From: Alcanivoracaceae bacterium
Lineage (GTDB): Bacteria; Pseudomonadota; Gammaproteobacteria; Pseudomonadales; Alcanivoracaceae
Length of the DNA stretch: 64,000 nucleotides
Direction of reading: 5' to 3'
Assembly (NCBI GenBank): GCA_029210325.1
Contig: JARGPU010000002.1
Span: 62,001 to 126,000 of the forward strand
Both the position numbers and the translations under genes were made by a program. The notes below the pieces were generated by a model, which saw only the letters and a list, made by a program, of their open reading frames with translations, did no database searches and was not told the origin of the DNA. This document shows, piece by piece, positions 51,435 through 62,625 of the stretch. The number at the start of each line of letters is the position of its first letter. Position 1 is the stretch's first letter.

Positions 51435-54116
51435 ATGACGGATCTCGCTAAAGAAGTCACCCCGGTCAATATCGAAGACGAGCTAAAGCAGTCCTACCTC
51501 GACTACGCCATGAGCGTTATCGTCGGGCGGGCCCTGCCAGATGTGCGCGACGGCCTCAAGCCGGTGCATCGCCGCGTTCTGTTCGCCATGCACGAGCTCG
51601 GTAATGACTGGAACAAGGCCTACAAGAAGTCCGCCCGCGTGGTTGGTGACGTAATCGGTAAGTACCACCCCCATGGTGATTCCGCCGTCTACGACACCAT
51701 TGTTCGTATGGCCCAGCCATTCTCCCTGCGCCACATGCTGGTCGATGGTCAGGGTAACTTTGGTTCCATCGATGGCGATAGCGCTGCCGCCATGCGATAC
51801 ACCGAAGTGCGCATGTCCAAGATCGCCCATGAATTGCTGGCCGATCTGGAAAAAGAAACCGTCGATTACGTGCCCAACTACGACGGCACCGAGATGATTC
51901 CGGCGGTGATGCCTACCCGGGTGCCTAACCTTCTGGTCAATGGCTCCTCGGGTATTGCCGTGGGTATGGCCACCAATATTCCGCCACACAATCTGGCTGA
52001 AGTGGTTGATGCCTGTCTGGCGCTGATAGACGACAGCGAGCTCACCGTTGACGACTTGATGGAGTACGTCAAAGGCCCGGATTTCCCCACATGGGGCATT
52101 ATCAACGGTCGTGCCGGTATCGTTCAGGCTTACCGTACCGGTCGTGGTCGCATTTACATGCGCGCCCGAGCGCATATTGAAGACACCGATAAGTCTGGCA
52201 AGCAGGCCATCATCGTCACCGAGATTCCCTATCAGGTGAACAAGGCTCGCTTGATCGAAAAGATCGCCGAGCTGGTCAAGGACAAAAAACTCGAAGGCAT
52301 CACTGAGCTGCGTGACGAATCCGATAAGGACGGCATGCGCATCGTGATCGAGTTGCGGCGTGGTGAAAACACCGACGTGGTGCTGAACAATCTGTACTCG
52401 CAAACGCAGATGGAGAGCGTGTTCGGTATCAACATGGTGGCGCTGGTGGATGGCCAGCCGCGCACCCTGAATCTGAAGGAAATGATCGAGGCGTTTGTTC
52501 GTCATCGCCGCGAAGTGGTTACCCGCCGCACGGTGTTCGAGCTGCGTAAGGCGAGAGAAAAGGGCCACATACTGGAAGGTTTGGCTGTGGCGCTGGCCAA
52601 TATCGATCCGGTGATTGAGCTAATCAAGCAATCGCCCAGCGGCGCCGAGGCAAAAGAGCGTTTGATCGCCACAGCATGGGCGCCCGGTAATGTGATTCAA
52701 ATGCTTGAGCGTGCCGGTGGTGAAGATGCATGCCGCCCGGATGGACTTGATCCGTCCCTCGGTCTGCGCAATGGAAAATATTATCTATCCACGGAACAGG
52801 CTCAGGCCATTCTTGATCTGCGCCTGCAGAAACTGACCGGCATGGAGCAGGAAAAGCTGGTTCTTGATTATCAGGACCTGCTCGACAAGATTGCCGAGCT
52901 CGGTCTGATTCTGGCTGATCCGCAGCGTCTGCTGCAGGTGATTCGCGACGAGCTGGCTGCGGTTCGCGAGGAATATGCGGACGAGCGTCGTACCGAGATC
53001 CAGACCTCCCGCGCTGATTTCAGCATGGAAGACTTGATCGCCGAAGAAACCGTGGTGGTGACTTTCTCCCACGGTGGTTACGCCAAAATGCAGCCGATCG
53101 ACACCTACCGTGCGCAAAAACGCGGTGGCCGTGGCAAGGCAGCAACTGCAGTAAAAGATGAAGATTATGTCGAGCATCTGCTGGTGGCCGGCACCCATGA
53201 CACCCTGCTGTGCTTCACCAATATCGGCAAGGTGTTCTGGCTGCGCGTTTATGAGCTACCCCAGGGTGGCCGTAACTCACGTGGCAAACCGATCGTCAAT
53301 TTAATTCCGGCTTTGCAGGCGGGCGAGCGCATTACCGCCATTCTGCGCATGGATCCGGAAATGATGCGCCAGCAATCCGCTGTCGATGACGAAGATGAAA
53401 GCGAAGCTGATGTTGTTGATGTGGTAGAGGAAGACGGTGCAGACGAGGTCGTTGCCGACACCGTGCCAGGGCCGTTCATCTTTATGGCCACCTCCAACGG
53501 TATGGTTAAACGCACTCAGCTGGCCAAGTTTGCCCGGCCGCGCAGCAACGGCCTGATCGCCGTGCGCCTGCAGGAAGGTCAGAGCCTGGTTAACGTTGCG
53601 GTTACCCAGGGTGACGAAGACGTCATGCTGGTAGCTGGCAACGGCAAGGTGGTGCGCTTCCGTCAGGCCGCTGTGCGGGTCATGGGCCGTACCGCCCGTG
53701 GCGTGCGCGGTATGAAGATTGCTGCAGGTGAAGAAATCATTGCCATGATTATTCCTCAGGAGGGTGGCCAGCTGCTGACCTCCTCCGAAAAAGGCTACGG
53801 TAAGCGTACCGGCGTCGACGAGTTCCCAACCAAAGGCCGCGGCACTCAGGGTGTTATCGGCATGGTGGTCAACGACCGTAATGGCGTACTGATCGGCGCT
53901 ACCCAGGTGTTTGGCGGTGAAGACATCATGCTGATCTCTAATCAGGGCACACTGGTGCGTACCCGGGTCGATGAAGTCAGCTTGCTTAGCCGTAATACTC
54001 AGGGTGTCACCTTGATCAAACTGGGCAAGGAAGAACACCTCGTCGGCGTCGAGCGCATTCCGGAACTGGAAGGCGTGGAAGAAGAAATCGACGAAGACGA
54101 CGAAGCAGAATCCTGA
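51435..54116 (+). CDS. gyrA: DNA gyrase subunit A
   Basis: 893 residues. The active-site Arg-Tyr is R121/Y122 ([11 protein letters not shown]). The quinolone-resistance-determining region has the wild-type Ser83 and Asp87 (GDSAVYD), so no classic resistance mutation. The GyrA box is RGGRGK in [11 protein letters not shown], and the C-terminal pinwheel domain follows. An acidic insertion (around residues 648-680, rich in DED and VVEED) interrupts the C-terminal domain near DPEMMRQQS; a further acidic tail ends the protein. Introduces negative supercoils with GyrB (not in the window). Confidence 0.98.
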   Translation: MTDLAKEVTPVNIEDELKQSYLDYAMSVIVGRALPDVRDGLKPVHRRVLFAMHELGNDWNKAYKKSARVVGDVIGKYHPHGDSAVYDTIVRMAQPFSLRHMLVDGQGNFGSIDGDSAAAMRYTEVRMSKIAHELLADLEKETVDYVPNYDGTEMIPAVMPTRVPNLLVNGSSGIAVGMATNIPPHNLAEVVDACLALIDDSELTVDDLMEYVKGPDFPTWGIINGRAGIVQAYRTGRGRIYMRARAHIEDTDKSGKQAIIVTEIPYQVNKARLIEKIAELVKDKKLEGITELRDESDKDGMRIVIELRRGENTDVVLNNLYSQTQMESVFGINMVALVDGQPRTLNLKEMIEAFVRHRREVVTRRTVFELRKAREKGHILEGLAVALANIDPVIELIKQSPSGAEAKERLIATAWAPGNVIQMLERAGGEDACRPDGLDPSLGLRNGKYYLSTEQAQAILDLRLQKLTGMEQEKLVLDYQDLLDKIAELGLILADPQRLLQVIRDELAAVREEYADERRTEIQTSRADFSMEDLIAEETVVVTFSHGGYAKMQPIDTYRAQKRGGRGKAATAVKDEDYVEHLLVAGTHDTLLCFTNIGKVFWLRVYELPQGGRNSRGKPIVNLIPALQAGERITAILRMDPEMMRQQSAVDDEDESEADVVDVVEEDGADEVVADTVPGPFIFMATSNGMVKRTQLAKFARPRSNGLIAVRLQEGQSLVNVAVTQGDEDVMLVAGNGKVVRFRQAAVRVMGRTARGVRGMKIAAGEEIIAMIIPQEGGQLLTSSEKGYGKRTGVDEFPTKGRGTQGVIGMVVNDRNGVLIGATQVFGGEDIMLISNQGTLVRTRVDEVSLLSRNTQGVTLIKLGKEEHLVGVERIPELEGVEEEIDEDDEAES

Positions 54117-54209
54117 TCCAGGAGCGGCTATAGGGGCGACTGAAGTTGCCCCTGTAGCTGTTCCTGCGGGGTGCTACCAATAACCTCTATCCCGGAGCTG
54201 ACTTACTCC

Positions 54210-55286
54210 ATGACTCGCGCCTTCAACTTTTGTGCAGGACCGGCTGCATTGCCGGAAGAAGTTCTTCAACAGGCCCGCGATGAACTGCTCGACTGGCAAG
54301 GCACCGGCATGTCGATCATGGAGATGAGTCACCGCTCCAAAGAATACGTCGCCATTGCCGATGCTGCCGAGCAGGATTTGCGCGAGCTGCTTGGCATTAG
54401 TAACGATTACGCCGTGCTGTTTCTGCAGGGTGGGGCCAGCCAGCAGTTCTCAATGATCCCCATGAATCTGCTTAACAGCGGTGAAACCGCAGACTACGTC
54501 AACACCGGACAGTGGTCGATCAAGGCCATTGCTGAAGCAAAACGTTTTGGCAATATCAATGTCGTGGCCAGCGCCGAAGACAAGAACTTCTCCTATGTCC
54601 CGGCACAAAGTAGCTGGAATGAATCAAAAGACGCGGTCTACCTGCACTACACACCGAACGAAACTATCGGCGGTGTGGAGTTCCCGTTTATTCCGCAAAC
54701 CGACAAGCCGCTAGTGGCTGATTATTCCTCTTCGATTCTGTCGCGACCGCTGGATGTAAATCGCTATGGCCTCATCTACGCCGGCGCCCAGAAAAACATC
54801 GGTCCTGCGGGTATTGTTGTAGTGATCATCCGGCGTGATCTGATCGGTCGTGTTACAGGTTTGCCAGCGATGCTGGATTACAAGATTCATGCTGACAATG
54901 GCTCCATGTACAACACGCCGCCGACCTATTCCTGGTATCTGGCAGGTCTGGTATTTAAGTGGCTCAAGCGCCAGGGTGGCCTCGCCGTCATGGCTGAGAT
55001 TAACGACCGTAAGGCGCAAAAGCTGTACGGTTATATCGACGCTAGCGAATTTTATAGCAACCCGGTGAACCCGGCAGATCGCAGTTGCATGAACGTACCC
55101 TTCGTGCTCGCCGATTCGCTGCTGGACAAGCAGTTTCTGCAACAGGCAGACGCTGCGGGGCTGCTCAATCTGGCCGGCCACCGCTCTGTTGGTGGTATGC
55201 GCGCCAGTATTTATAACGCAGTGCCAGAAACAGCAGTGGATGCACTGATTGAATTCATGCAGGACTTTGCAAAGCGGAACGGCTGA
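54210..55286 (+). CDS. serC: Phosphoserine aminotransferase
   Basis: 358 residues from the ATG at 54210 (MTRAFNFCAGPAALPEEVL); an upstream GTG at 54171 is in frame but not the family start. The PLP-binding lysine lies in LIYAGAQKNIGPAG, with the QGGASQQFSMIPMNL loop and the GGMRASIYNA C-terminal motif. It makes phosphoserine (and the pyridoxine precursor) from 3-phosphohydroxypyruvate. It is the first gene of the serC-pheA-hisC-tyrA/aroA-cmk-rpsA series and overlaps pheA by 1 bp. Confidence 0.97.
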   Translation: MTRAFNFCAGPAALPEEVLQQARDELLDWQGTGMSIMEMSHRSKEYVAIADAAEQDLRELLGISNDYAVLFLQGGASQQFSMIPMNLLNSGETADYVNTGQWSIKAIAEAKRFGNINVVASAEDKNFSYVPAQSSWNESKDAVYLHYTPNETIGGVEFPFIPQTDKPLVADYSSSILSRPLDVNRYGLIYAGAQKNIGPAGIVVVIIRRDLIGRVTGLPAMLDYKIHADNGSMYNTPPTYSWYLAGLVFKWLKRQGGLAVMAEINDRKAQKLYGYIDASEFYSNPVNPADRSCMNVPFVLADSLLDKQFLQQADAAGLLNLAGHRSVGGMRASIYNAVPETAVDALIEFMQDFAKRNG

Positions 55287-56377
55287 TGAGCAAGCAACCG
55301 ACACTGGAACAACTGCGGGCGCAAATCGATGCGCTGGATGAAAAGCTACAGGGCCTGATCAATGAGCGTGCCTCTCTGGCGCAGTCCGTGGCGTCAGTGA
55401 AGCGGGCGGAAGAGGGCGGCGAACCGATTTTTTATCGCCCTGAGCGCGAAGCTCAAGTGCTGCGCATGGTTAAGGAGCGCAATCAGGGGCCGCTTGACGG
55501 TGAAGTGATTGCCCGTTTGTTCCGTGAGGTCATGAGTGCTTGTCTGGCGCTGGAACAGCCCATGAAAGTGGCGTTCCTCGGCCCGGAAGGTACTTTCACC
55601 CATCAGGCAGTGCTGAAGCATTTCGGCAATGGCGTAACAGCAGTGCCGATGAACGCTATTGATGAAGTATTCCGTGAAGTGGATGCCGGTGCGGCAAATT
55701 ACGGTATCGTCCCGGTGGAAAACTCCACAGAAGGGGTGGTTACCCATACGCTGGATACGTTTATGGAATCCGGCCTGAAGATCTGCGGCGAAGTAGAGCT
55801 GCGTATTCACCATCATCTGATGATCGGCCCGGCTACCCGCCGCGATAGCATCAGCCGCATCTACTCACACCAGCAGACTCTGGCCCAGTGCCGGAAATGG
55901 CTCGACAGCCACATGCCTAATGCGGAGCGCATTGCCGTTGCTTCCAATGCTCAGGCGGCAAAACGTTTGAAAGACGAATGGAATGCCGCTGCGATTGCCG
56001 GCGAAATGGCTGCCGAGCTGTACGGCATGGAAGTGATCCATCGCAACGTGGAAGATCGGCCAGATAACACCACTCGCTTTATTATTATCGGCAAGCAGGA
56101 CACGCCAACTTCTGGTAAAGATAAAACCAGTATTATGGCCAGTGGCAAGAATCGTCCCGGTCTGCTGTATAGCGTACTGGAGCCGTTCAAGCGTCATGGT
56201 GTCAATCTGACACGGCTGGAATCGCGGCCGTCCCGTGCAGAAAAATGGAATTACGTTTTCTTTATTGATTTTGAAGGTCATCGCGACGACCCGGGTGTGC
56301 AGAATTTGCTGGCGGAGCTGGAAGCGGACTCGCTGAATATCCGTTTTCTCGGCTCCTATCCGAAAGCGGTCCTCTGA
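55286..56377 (+). CDS. pheA: P-protein: chorismate mutase / prephenate dehydratase
   Basis: 363 residues. Domain order: AroQ chorismate mutase (1-90; LEQLRAQIDALDEKLQGLINERASLA), prephenate dehydratase (95-275; FLGPEGTFTHQA, VPVENSTEGVV, and the TTRF motif), then an ACT regulatory domain (about 285-360; NRPGLLYSVLEPFKRHGVNLTRLESRPS) that normally binds phenylalanine for feedback. It starts at the serC stop (TGATG). Confidence 0.97.
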   Translation: MSKQPTLEQLRAQIDALDEKLQGLINERASLAQSVASVKRAEEGGEPIFYRPEREAQVLRMVKERNQGPLDGEVIARLFREVMSACLALEQPMKVAFLGPEGTFTHQAVLKHFGNGVTAVPMNAIDEVFREVDAGAANYGIVPVENSTEGVVTHTLDTFMESGLKICGEVELRIHHHLMIGPATRRDSISRIYSHQQTLAQCRKWLDSHMPNAERIAVASNAQAAKRLKDEWNAAAIAGEMAAELYGMEVIHRNVEDRPDNTTRFIIIGKQDTPTSGKDKTSIMASGKNRPGLLYSVLEPFKRHGVNLTRLESRPSRAEKWNYVFFIDFEGHRDDPGVQNLLAELEADSLNIRFLGSYPKAVL

Positions 56378-56392
56378 TCAGGAGACAGCACC

Positions 56393-57496
56393 ATGAGCTG
56401 CGATTTCATTGCCTTGGCAACCCCCGGCGTGCAAACGCTCAAGCCCTATGCGGTTGGCAAACCGACTGAAGAGCTGGAGCGTGAACTGGGCATCAAGAAC
56501 ATCGTCAAGCTGGCCAGCAATGAAAATCCGCTGGGGCCGGGCAAGTTGGCCTTGCATGCGGCTCGTCAGGCACTGGAGAGCCTGCACCTGTATCCGGATG
56601 GTGCCGGCTTTTATCTCAAGGATGCGCTGCGCGAAAAGTTCGGTCTGCGCCCTGAACAACTCACCCTGGGCAACGGCTCCAATGATTTACTTGAGCTGAT
56701 TGGTCGTGGTTTTCTCAATCGCGGCGATGAGGTGATTTTTTCTCAGCATGCCTTTGCCGTCTATATGCTGGTCACACTGGGCTGTTCCGCCAAACCTGTG
56801 GAAGTTCCGGCCCGGCTGTTTGGTCACGATCTCGCCGCCATGGCAGATGCCATTACCGAGCGGACCAGGATTATTTTTATCGCCAACCCGAATAACCCCA
56901 CCGGCACCTGGTTTCATCGTCAGGCGTTGGAAAGCTTTATGCAGCGTGTGCCTGAAGAAGTGTTGGTGGTGTTGGATGAGGCTTATGTCGAGTACGTCGA
57001 GGAAGAGGGCTACCCGAACGGCTTTGAGTTTGTTGATCGCTATCGCAACCTGATCGTTACTCGTACCTTCTCGAAGATGTATGGTTTGGCCGGTTTGCGT
57101 GTTGGCTACGCCGTGGCCAACCCGGAAATTACTAACGTGCTGAATCGTGTGCGCCAGCCGTTTAACGTCAATGCACCGGCGCTTGCCGCCGCAGCCGCTG
57201 CGCTGAACGATGACAATTACATCGAAGACAGCAAAAGCGAAAACACCTCGGGCCTGGTGCAAATTGTCGAAGGCCTGCAGGCACTTAATCTGCACGCCAT
57301 CCCTTCAGTGGCTAATTTTATTGCCTTCGATTGTGGTCGACCGGCGCAACCGATTTATGAAGCGCTGCTGCACGAAGGTGTGATCGTTCGGCCCATTGGT
57401 GGCTACGGCATGCCAAACCATTTGCGCGTCTCCATCGGCCTCGGTGAACAGAACAACCGCTTCCTCAAGGCCCTGGAGAAGGTGCTTAATGTTTAA
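56393..57496 (+). CDS. hisC: Histidinol-phosphate / aromatic aminotransferase HisC
   Basis: 367 residues, a fold-type I PLP enzyme. KLASNENPLGPG at the start, the NPNNPTG substrate loop, the DEAYVEYV segment, the PLP lysine in TRTFSKMYGLAGLRVGY and RVSIGLGEQNNRFL near the end are characteristic. In this aromatic supraoperon the HisC paralogue probably serves tyrosine/phenylalanine transamination as well as histidine. AGGAGAC precedes the ATG; the tyrA/aroA start overlaps its end by 8 bp. Confidence 0.95.
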   Translation: MSCDFIALATPGVQTLKPYAVGKPTEELERELGIKNIVKLASNENPLGPGKLALHAARQALESLHLYPDGAGFYLKDALREKFGLRPEQLTLGNGSNDLLELIGRGFLNRGDEVIFSQHAFAVYMLVTLGCSAKPVEVPARLFGHDLAAMADAITERTRIIFIANPNNPTGTWFHRQALESFMQRVPEEVLVVLDEAYVEYVEEEGYPNGFEFVDRYRNLIVTRTFSKMYGLAGLRVGYAVANPEITNVLNRVRQPFNVNAPALAAAAAALNDDNYIEDSKSENTSGLVQIVEGLQALNLHAIPSVANFIAFDCGRPAQPIYEALLHEGVIVRPIGGYGMPNHLRVSIGLGEQNNRFLKALEKVLNV

Positions 57497-59765
57497 CCGC
57501 GTAGCCATTATTGGTCTTGGTCTGATTGGCGGATCTCTGGCTGCGGCCATCCGCGCCCATGGTCTGGCCACAACTATTGTTGCTGGTGCTCGTTCTGAGA
57601 GGACGCTGGAGCGCGGCAAGCTACTCGGTCTGATTGATGATGGCAGCACCGATTTCGCCGCAGCAGTTAAGGGTGCTGATCTGGTGTTTTTGGCGGTGCC
57701 GGTATCCAGCATGGCCGACAGCATGGCGAAAATGGCGCCGGGCTTGAGTGATACGGTCATTATTACGGATGGTGGCAGCGTCAAAGGCAAGGTGATCGAC
57801 GCCGCTGTTAATAGTATCCCTGAGCACATTAGCCGCTTTGTGCCCGGCCACCCGATTGCTGGCAAGGAAAAAAGCGGTGTTGATGCTGCGGACGCGCGGC
57901 TATATCAGAATCACCGGGTTATTCTCACGCCGACGGCACAGACTGATGTTCAGGCCACGGAGAAAGTGCGTGCCCTGTGGGCCGCTGTGGGTGCCGAAGT
58001 ACTGACCATGGCGCCGGACGAACACGACCGGGTGCTGGCAGAAACCAGTCACTTGCCACACCTGCTGGCGTTTTCTCTGGTCGATACCCTGGCCCGGCAG
58101 GGCGACTCGCTAGATATCTTCCGCTATGCTGCCGGCGGTTTTCGTGACTTCACCCGGATCGCCTCTAGCGACCCGCTGATGTGGCACGACATTTTTAAAG
58201 AAAATCGAGAATCGGTCCTGCGGGCCGTGGATCTGTTTCAGCAGGGGTTGGCGAGCTTTCGTCAGGCGGTAGAGCAGGGTGACAGTGACGACCTGCTGGC
58301 CATCATGACCAGAGCTAACAGTGCCCGGGCCCACTTCCTGGCCCTTTCGGCGCGCACCTCTTATACCGCGGCCCTGCAACTCAACGACGATAGAACTAAC
58401 GCTACAGCGAGTGACAACACTGCCATGAGTAACACTGCTTCCGCCGGCCATGGTCGCCGGGTCGAGTTCCACCTACAGCCCGGCGGTGCCCTGAATGGTT
58501 CCCTGCGGGTCCCGGGCGATAAGTCCATCTCGCATCGCTCGATCATGCTCGGGGCGCTGGCCGACGGCATCACCGAAATAGAAGGCTTTCTGGAAGGCGA
58601 AGACGCACTCGCTACTCTGCAGGCGTTTCGTGATATGGGCGTGGTCATTGAAGGGCCCAGCGCCGGCCGCGTACGCGTCCATGGCGTTGGTCTGCATGGC
58701 CTCAAGGCGCCCAGCGGCACTCTTTATATGGGCAACTCTGGCACTTCCATGCGTCTGCTGATGGGTTTGCTGTGTGGCCAGCCATTCAATACCGAGCTGA
58801 CCGGAGACGCCTCGCTTAGCAAACGCCCCATGGAGCGTGTTGCCAAACCACTGCGGGAAATGAACGCAGCTATCGCTACCACCGGCAAGGGTACGCCGCC
58901 TGTGCATATCAGCGGCAGCCAGCAGCTTAAGGGCATCCATTACGACTTGCCGGTGGCTTCCGCCCAGGTCAAGTCAGCCATTTTATTGGCTGGCTTGTAT
59001 GCCGAAGGCGAAACCTCGGTGACCGAGCCAGCCCCCACCCGCGACCACACCGAGCGCATGCTGGCGGGCTTCGGCTATCCGGTCAGTCGTGACGGCGCCA
59101 CCAGTAAGGTTAGCGGCGGCGGCAAGCTCAGCGCTTGCTCGCTGGAAGTCCCGGCGGATATTTCCTCGGCGGCCTTCTTTTTGGTTGGAGCCTCGATTGC
59201 CGAGGGCTCCGAGCTGCTGTTGCGTCACGTCGGCATCAATCCCACCCGCACCGGTATCATCGATATTCTCAAGCTGATGGGGGCAGATATTACCCTTGAA
59301 AATCAGCGTGATGCGGGCGGTGAGCCGGTTGCGGATATTCGTGTCAAAAGTGCCAAGCTAAAGGGCATTACCATCCCTGAAGAGCTGGTACCACTGGCCA
59401 TCGACGAGTTTCCGGTGCTGTTTATCGCCGCTGCTAATGCGCAGGGGGATACCATCCTGCATGGCGCTGAAGAGCTGCGCGTCAAGGAATCGGACCGTAT
59501 TCAGGTGATGGCAGACGGCCTCACCACGGTGGGTATTGAAAACGAAGTCTATGCGGACGGCATCCGTATCCGCGGCGGCCAGTATGGCGGGGGTGAAGTC
59601 TATGCCCATGGCGACCATCGCATTGCCATGAGCTTTGCCATCGCCTCATTGCGAGCTACGGCACCGATCCTGGTCCACGACTGTGCCAATGTCGCCACCT
59701 CGTTCCCCAGCTTTGCCGAGCTTGCCAGCGCCGCCGGCCTGAATCTGTCTGTGGTGGAAGACTGA
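57489..59765 (+). CDS. tyrA-aroA: Bifunctional prephenate dehydrogenase / EPSP synthase (TyrA-AroA fusion)
   Basis: 758 residues. The N-terminal half (about 1-295) is the NAD-dependent prephenate/cyclohexadienyl dehydrogenase with [31 protein letters not shown] and [12 protein letters not shown] linker rich in Asn/Ser/Thr (about 297-322) leads to the C-terminal EPSP synthase (about 325-758) with [10 protein letters not shown], the [12 protein letters not shown] motif, [15 protein letters not shown] and the DHRIAMSFA segment. It thus joins the shikimate step 5-enolpyruvylshikimate-3-phosphate synthesis with tyrosine formation. The ATG at 57489 overlaps hisC by 8 bp; an earlier in-frame start is inside hisC. 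Confidence 0.96.
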   Translation: MFNRVAIIGLGLIGGSLAAAIRAHGLATTIVAGARSERTLERGKLLGLIDDGSTDFAAAVKGADLVFLAVPVSSMADSMAKMAPGLSDTVIITDGGSVKGKVIDAAVNSIPEHISRFVPGHPIAGKEKSGVDAADARLYQNHRVILTPTAQTDVQATEKVRALWAAVGAEVLTMAPDEHDRVLAETSHLPHLLAFSLVDTLARQGDSLDIFRYAAGGFRDFTRIASSDPLMWHDIFKENRESVLRAVDLFQQGLASFRQAVEQGDSDDLLAIMTRANSARAHFLALSARTSYTAALQLNDDRTNATASDNTAMSNTASAGHGRRVEFHLQPGGALNGSLRVPGDKSISHRSIMLGALADGITEIEGFLEGEDALATLQAFRDMGVVIEGPSAGRVRVHGVGLHGLKAPSGTLYMGNSGTSMRLLMGLLCGQPFNTELTGDASLSKRPMERVAKPLREMNAAIATTGKGTPPVHISGSQQLKGIHYDLPVASAQVKSAILLAGLYAEGETSVTEPAPTRDHTERMLAGFGYPVSRDGATSKVSGGGKLSACSLEVPADISSAAFFLVGASIAEGSELLLRHVGINPTRTGIIDILKLMGADITLENQRDAGGEPVADIRVKSAKLKGITIPEELVPLAIDEFPVLFIAAANAQGDTILHGAEELRVKESDRIQVMADGLTTVGIENEVYADGIRIRGGQYGGGEVYAHGDHRIAMSFAIASLRATAPILVHDCANVATSFPSFAELASAAGLNLSVVED

Positions 59766-60451
59766 TGGCCGCCGCTTCGATGGCAAAGGTCATTACCATT
59801 GACGGCCCGGTATCCTCGGGAAAGGGCACCATCGCCCGTAAGGTAGCCCAGCGGCTTGGCTGGCATCTCCTTGATTCTGGAGCACTTTATCGTTTGTTGG
59901 GGCTGCATGCCCGCAACCTGGGGGTGTCGCTGGAAGTGCCGGAAGGTCTGGTGCCGCTGGCCCGTGAGCTGCCGTGCCGCTTTGTTGAGCAGAACGGCGA
60001 GCTGCTGATCGAGTTGGACGGAGTAGACGTGTCCGACTACCTGCGCACCGAGGAAGTGGGCGAGCTGGCCAGCCGGGTGGCTGTTCATCAGCCGGTCCGT
60101 GATGCGCTGTTGGCCCGTCAGCAGGCCTTTGCCCAGTCCCCTGGTCTGATTGCCGACGGCCGCGACATGGGTACCGTGGTATTTCGTAACGCCCCCCTCA
60201 AAATCTACCTCACCGCCAGCCCCGAGGAGCGTGCCCGTCGGCGCTATAACCAGTTGAAGGAAAAGGGGTTTGATGCTAATCTCGCCGCCCTCGTTGAGGA
60301 CATCCGCAACCGGGATGAGCGGGACATGGGTCGTGATGTGGCACCGTTGAAGCCAGCAGAAGATGCGCTGGTGGTCGACAGTACCGACATGACAATCGAT
60401 GCCGTATTGCACCGGATTCTCAGCGAAGCACAACAACGAAACCTCGTTTGA
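59765..60451 (+). CDS. cmk: Cytidylate kinase
   Basis: 228 residues. Walker [10 protein letters not shown], the substrate-binding RDMGTVVF segment, the LID region ([17 protein letters not shown]) and DSTDMTID are present. It phosphorylates CMP/dCMP for nucleotide synthesis. The ATG overlaps the aroA stop (TGATG); a second in-frame ATG five codons on (MAKVITIDG) is an alternative start. It precedes rpsA, the conserved order in gammaproteobacteria. Confidence 0.97.
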   Translation: MAAASMAKVITIDGPVSSGKGTIARKVAQRLGWHLLDSGALYRLLGLHARNLGVSLEVPEGLVPLARELPCRFVEQNGELLIELDGVDVSDYLRTEEVGELASRVAVHQPVRDALLARQQAFAQSPGLIADGRDMGTVVFRNAPLKIYLTASPEERARRRYNQLKEKGFDANLAALVEDIRNRDERDMGRDVAPLKPAEDALVVDSTDMTIDAVLHRILSEAQQRNLV

Positions 60452-60570
60452 TGTGCAAGCGGATCGGTTGACGCGCGGTCGCCAAAGTAAACCAGCAAGG
60501 CCGTCGATCAACTTAACTTAAAGCTGCCCGTATCTGCTGGCTGATATGGTTAACATGTGAGTACAACCCA

Positions 60571-62241
60571 ATGAGCGAATCTTTCGCCGAACTGTTTGAA
60601 GAAAGTCTGAAGTATCTCGACGTTGCCCGTGGTGCGATTATTCGCGGCACCGTGGTAGCCATCGACAGCGATTGGATCACCGTTAATGCCGGACTGAAGT
60701 CCGAAGGTGTGATCGCACGCGAAGAATTTCTTAGTGAGCGTGGTGAGCTGGAAATCAACGTAGGCGACGAAGTTGAAGTTGCCGTTGATGCCATCGACGA
60801 TGGCATGGGCTTCACCCGCCTGTCGCGCGAAAAAGCCAAGCGCGCCGAAATCTGGGGCGAACTCGAAGAAGCCTTCGAGAAGACCGCCATCGTTAAAGGT
60901 ATCATCAGTGGCAAGGTCAAGGGCGGTTTCACCGTCGACGTCGGTCTTATCCGCGCGTTCCTGCCAGGCTCTCTGGTCGATATCCGTCCGGTGCGCGACG
61001 TCGCTCACCTGGAAGGCAAAGAGCTGGACTTCAAAGTTATCAAGCTCGATGCCAAGCGCAACAACGTGGTTGTTTCCCGCCGCGCAGTTATGGAAGCCGA
61101 ACACAGTGCCGAGCGCGATCAGCTGCTCGAGTCGCTGCAGGAAGGCATGGTTGTTAAAGGTATCGTCAAGAACCTCACCGATTACGGTGCGTTTGTTGAT
61201 CTGGGCGGCATCGACGGCCTGCTGCACATCACCGATATGGCCTGGAAGCGCATCAAGCATCCGTCCGAGATCGTTGAAGTTGGTCAGGAAATCGAAGTCA
61301 AGGTACTCAAGTTTGACCGTGACAAGATGCGCGTCTCCCTTGGCCTCAAGCAGCTGGGCGAAGATCCGTGGCACGACATCGTGGCCCGCTACCCACAGGG
61401 TGCCAAGGTCAAGGCCAAGATCACCAACCTTACCGACTACGGCTGCTTTGCCGAAATCGAAGAGGGTGTGGAAGGTCTGGTGCACGTATCCGAAATGGAT
61501 TGGACCAACAAGAACATTCACCCATCCAAAGTCGTTTCCATTGGCGACGAAGTGGATGTGATGATCCTCGACATCGAGCAGGACCGTCGCCGCATTTCCC
61601 TGGGTATCAAGCAGTGCCAGGCGAATCCGTGGGAGTCCTTCGGTACCAAGTACCAGAAAGACGACAAAGTCAGCGGCAAGATCAAGTCGATCACCGATTT
61701 CGGTATCTTCATTGGCCTGGAAGGCGGCATCGATGGTCTGGTGCACCTGTCTGACATCTCCTGGGAAGAGACCGGCGAAGATGCAGTGCGCAAGTTCGCC
61801 AAGGGCGACGAGCTGGAAACTGTCATTCTGTCCATCGACCCGGAGCGTGAGCGCATCTCCCTGGGCGTGAAGCAATTGACAGGCGATCCGTTCGGTCAGT
61901 ATGTTGCTGAGAATGACCGTAACGCTATCGTCAAAGGCACTGTGGCTGCTGTAGACCAGAAGGCTGCTACCATCACTCTGGCTGAAGGTATCGAAGGCAG
62001 CTTGAAGGCCTCTGAAATGTCTCGTGATCGCGTTGACGATCTGTCTGCCGTCCTTAAGGTCGGTGACGAAGTCGAAGCCAAGATCATTGCTGTGGATCGT
62101 AAGAACCGTGCCATCACTCTGTCCGTGAAAGCCAAGGACATGAAGGATGAGGCGGAAGCGGTAGACAGTCTGCGTCAGGACGCTCAGGCACCGAAGACCA
62201 TCGGTGATCTGATCAAGGCACAGATGGGCGGTAACGAGTAA
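60571..62241 (+). CDS. rpsA: 30S ribosomal protein S1
   Basis: 556 residues with six S1 (OB-fold) repeats; repeats 3-6 are marked by the recurring pattern [29 protein letters not shown] (at about 195-215, with variants further on). S1 unwinds mRNA and recruits weak leaders to the ribosome. The start ([18 protein letters not shown]) and end are typical. The 119-bp gap after cmk is likely to hold its own promoter and autoregulatory leader. A long antisense frame on the other strand is a composition shadow. Confidence 0.98.
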   Translation: MSESFAELFEESLKYLDVARGAIIRGTVVAIDSDWITVNAGLKSEGVIAREEFLSERGELEINVGDEVEVAVDAIDDGMGFTRLSREKAKRAEIWGELEEAFEKTAIVKGIISGKVKGGFTVDVGLIRAFLPGSLVDIRPVRDVAHLEGKELDFKVIKLDAKRNNVVVSRRAVMEAEHSAERDQLLESLQEGMVVKGIVKNLTDYGAFVDLGGIDGLLHITDMAWKRIKHPSEIVEVGQEIEVKVLKFDRDKMRVSLGLKQLGEDPWHDIVARYPQGAKVKAKITNLTDYGCFAEIEEGVEGLVHVSEMDWTNKNIHPSKVVSIGDEVDVMILDIEQDRRRISLGIKQCQANPWESFGTKYQKDDKVSGKIKSITDFGIFIGLEGGIDGLVHLSDISWEETGEDAVRKFAKGDELETVILSIDPERERISLGVKQLTGDPFGQYVAENDRNAIVKGTVAAVDQKAATITLAEGIEGSLKASEMSRDRVDDLSAVLKVGDEVEAKIIAVDRKNRAITLSVKAKDMKDEAEAVDSLRQDAQAPKTIGDLIKAQMGGNE

Positions 62242-62247
62242 CAAACT

Positions 62248-62276
62248 CTGCCGTAGGAGCTTTGCTCCTACGGCAG
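62248..62276 (+). terminator. Perfect 13-bp hairpin between rpsA and ihfB
   Basis: CTGCCGTAGGAGC-TTT-GCTCCTACGGCAG with no U tract. It begins 6 bp after the rpsA stop and probably stabilises or attenuates the rpsA-ihfB transcript. The TAGGAGC/GCTCCTA core matches a REP-like motif seen elsewhere in the window. Confidence 0.7.
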
Positions 62277-62295
62277 TACTCACAGGGAACTGGAC

Positions 62296-62613
62296 ATGGC
62301 GCTTACCAAGTCAGAACTGATCGAACGTATCTCCGCTCGTCAGGCTCAATTGTCACCCCGTGATGTTGAACTCGCTGTTAAAACCATGATCGAGGAAATG
62401 GCCAATGCTCTTGCTGAAGGCGGGCGCATTGAGATTCGTGGCTTCGGTAGTTTCTCCCTCCATTTTCGTGCTCCGCGTGTGGGCCGCAACCCGAAAACCG
62501 GGGCGTCGGTCGAGCTGCAGGGCAAATACGTTCCCCACTTCAAACCTGGTAAAGAGCTGCGTGAGCGGGTCAATCAGGCCATGGAAGAATCACAGAGCAC
62601 CGATACTGTCTGA
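62296..62613 (+). CDS. ihfB: Integration host factor subunit beta
   Basis: 105 residues, slightly longer than E. coli IhfB (94) because of a tail rich in Glu/Ser. The HU/IHF fold is clear: [71 protein letters not shown], with the proline-containing DNA-intercalating arm. With IhfA it bends DNA sharply. Follows rpsA with a 54-bp gap, the usual order. Confidence 0.96.
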   Translation: MALTKSELIERISARQAQLSPRDVELAVKTMIEEMANALAEGGRIEIRGFGSFSLHFRAPRVGRNPKTGASVELQGKYVPHFKPGKELRERVNQAMEESQSTDTV

Positions 62614-62625
62614 CGGAGGTTCACG

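Noticed and set aside
60550-62283. A 577-codon open frame on the minus strand opposite rpsA
   Set aside because: It is a frame shadow caused by the strong codon bias of rpsA. It has no ribosome-binding site or recognisable domain, and ribosomal protein S1 is certain on the plus strand.
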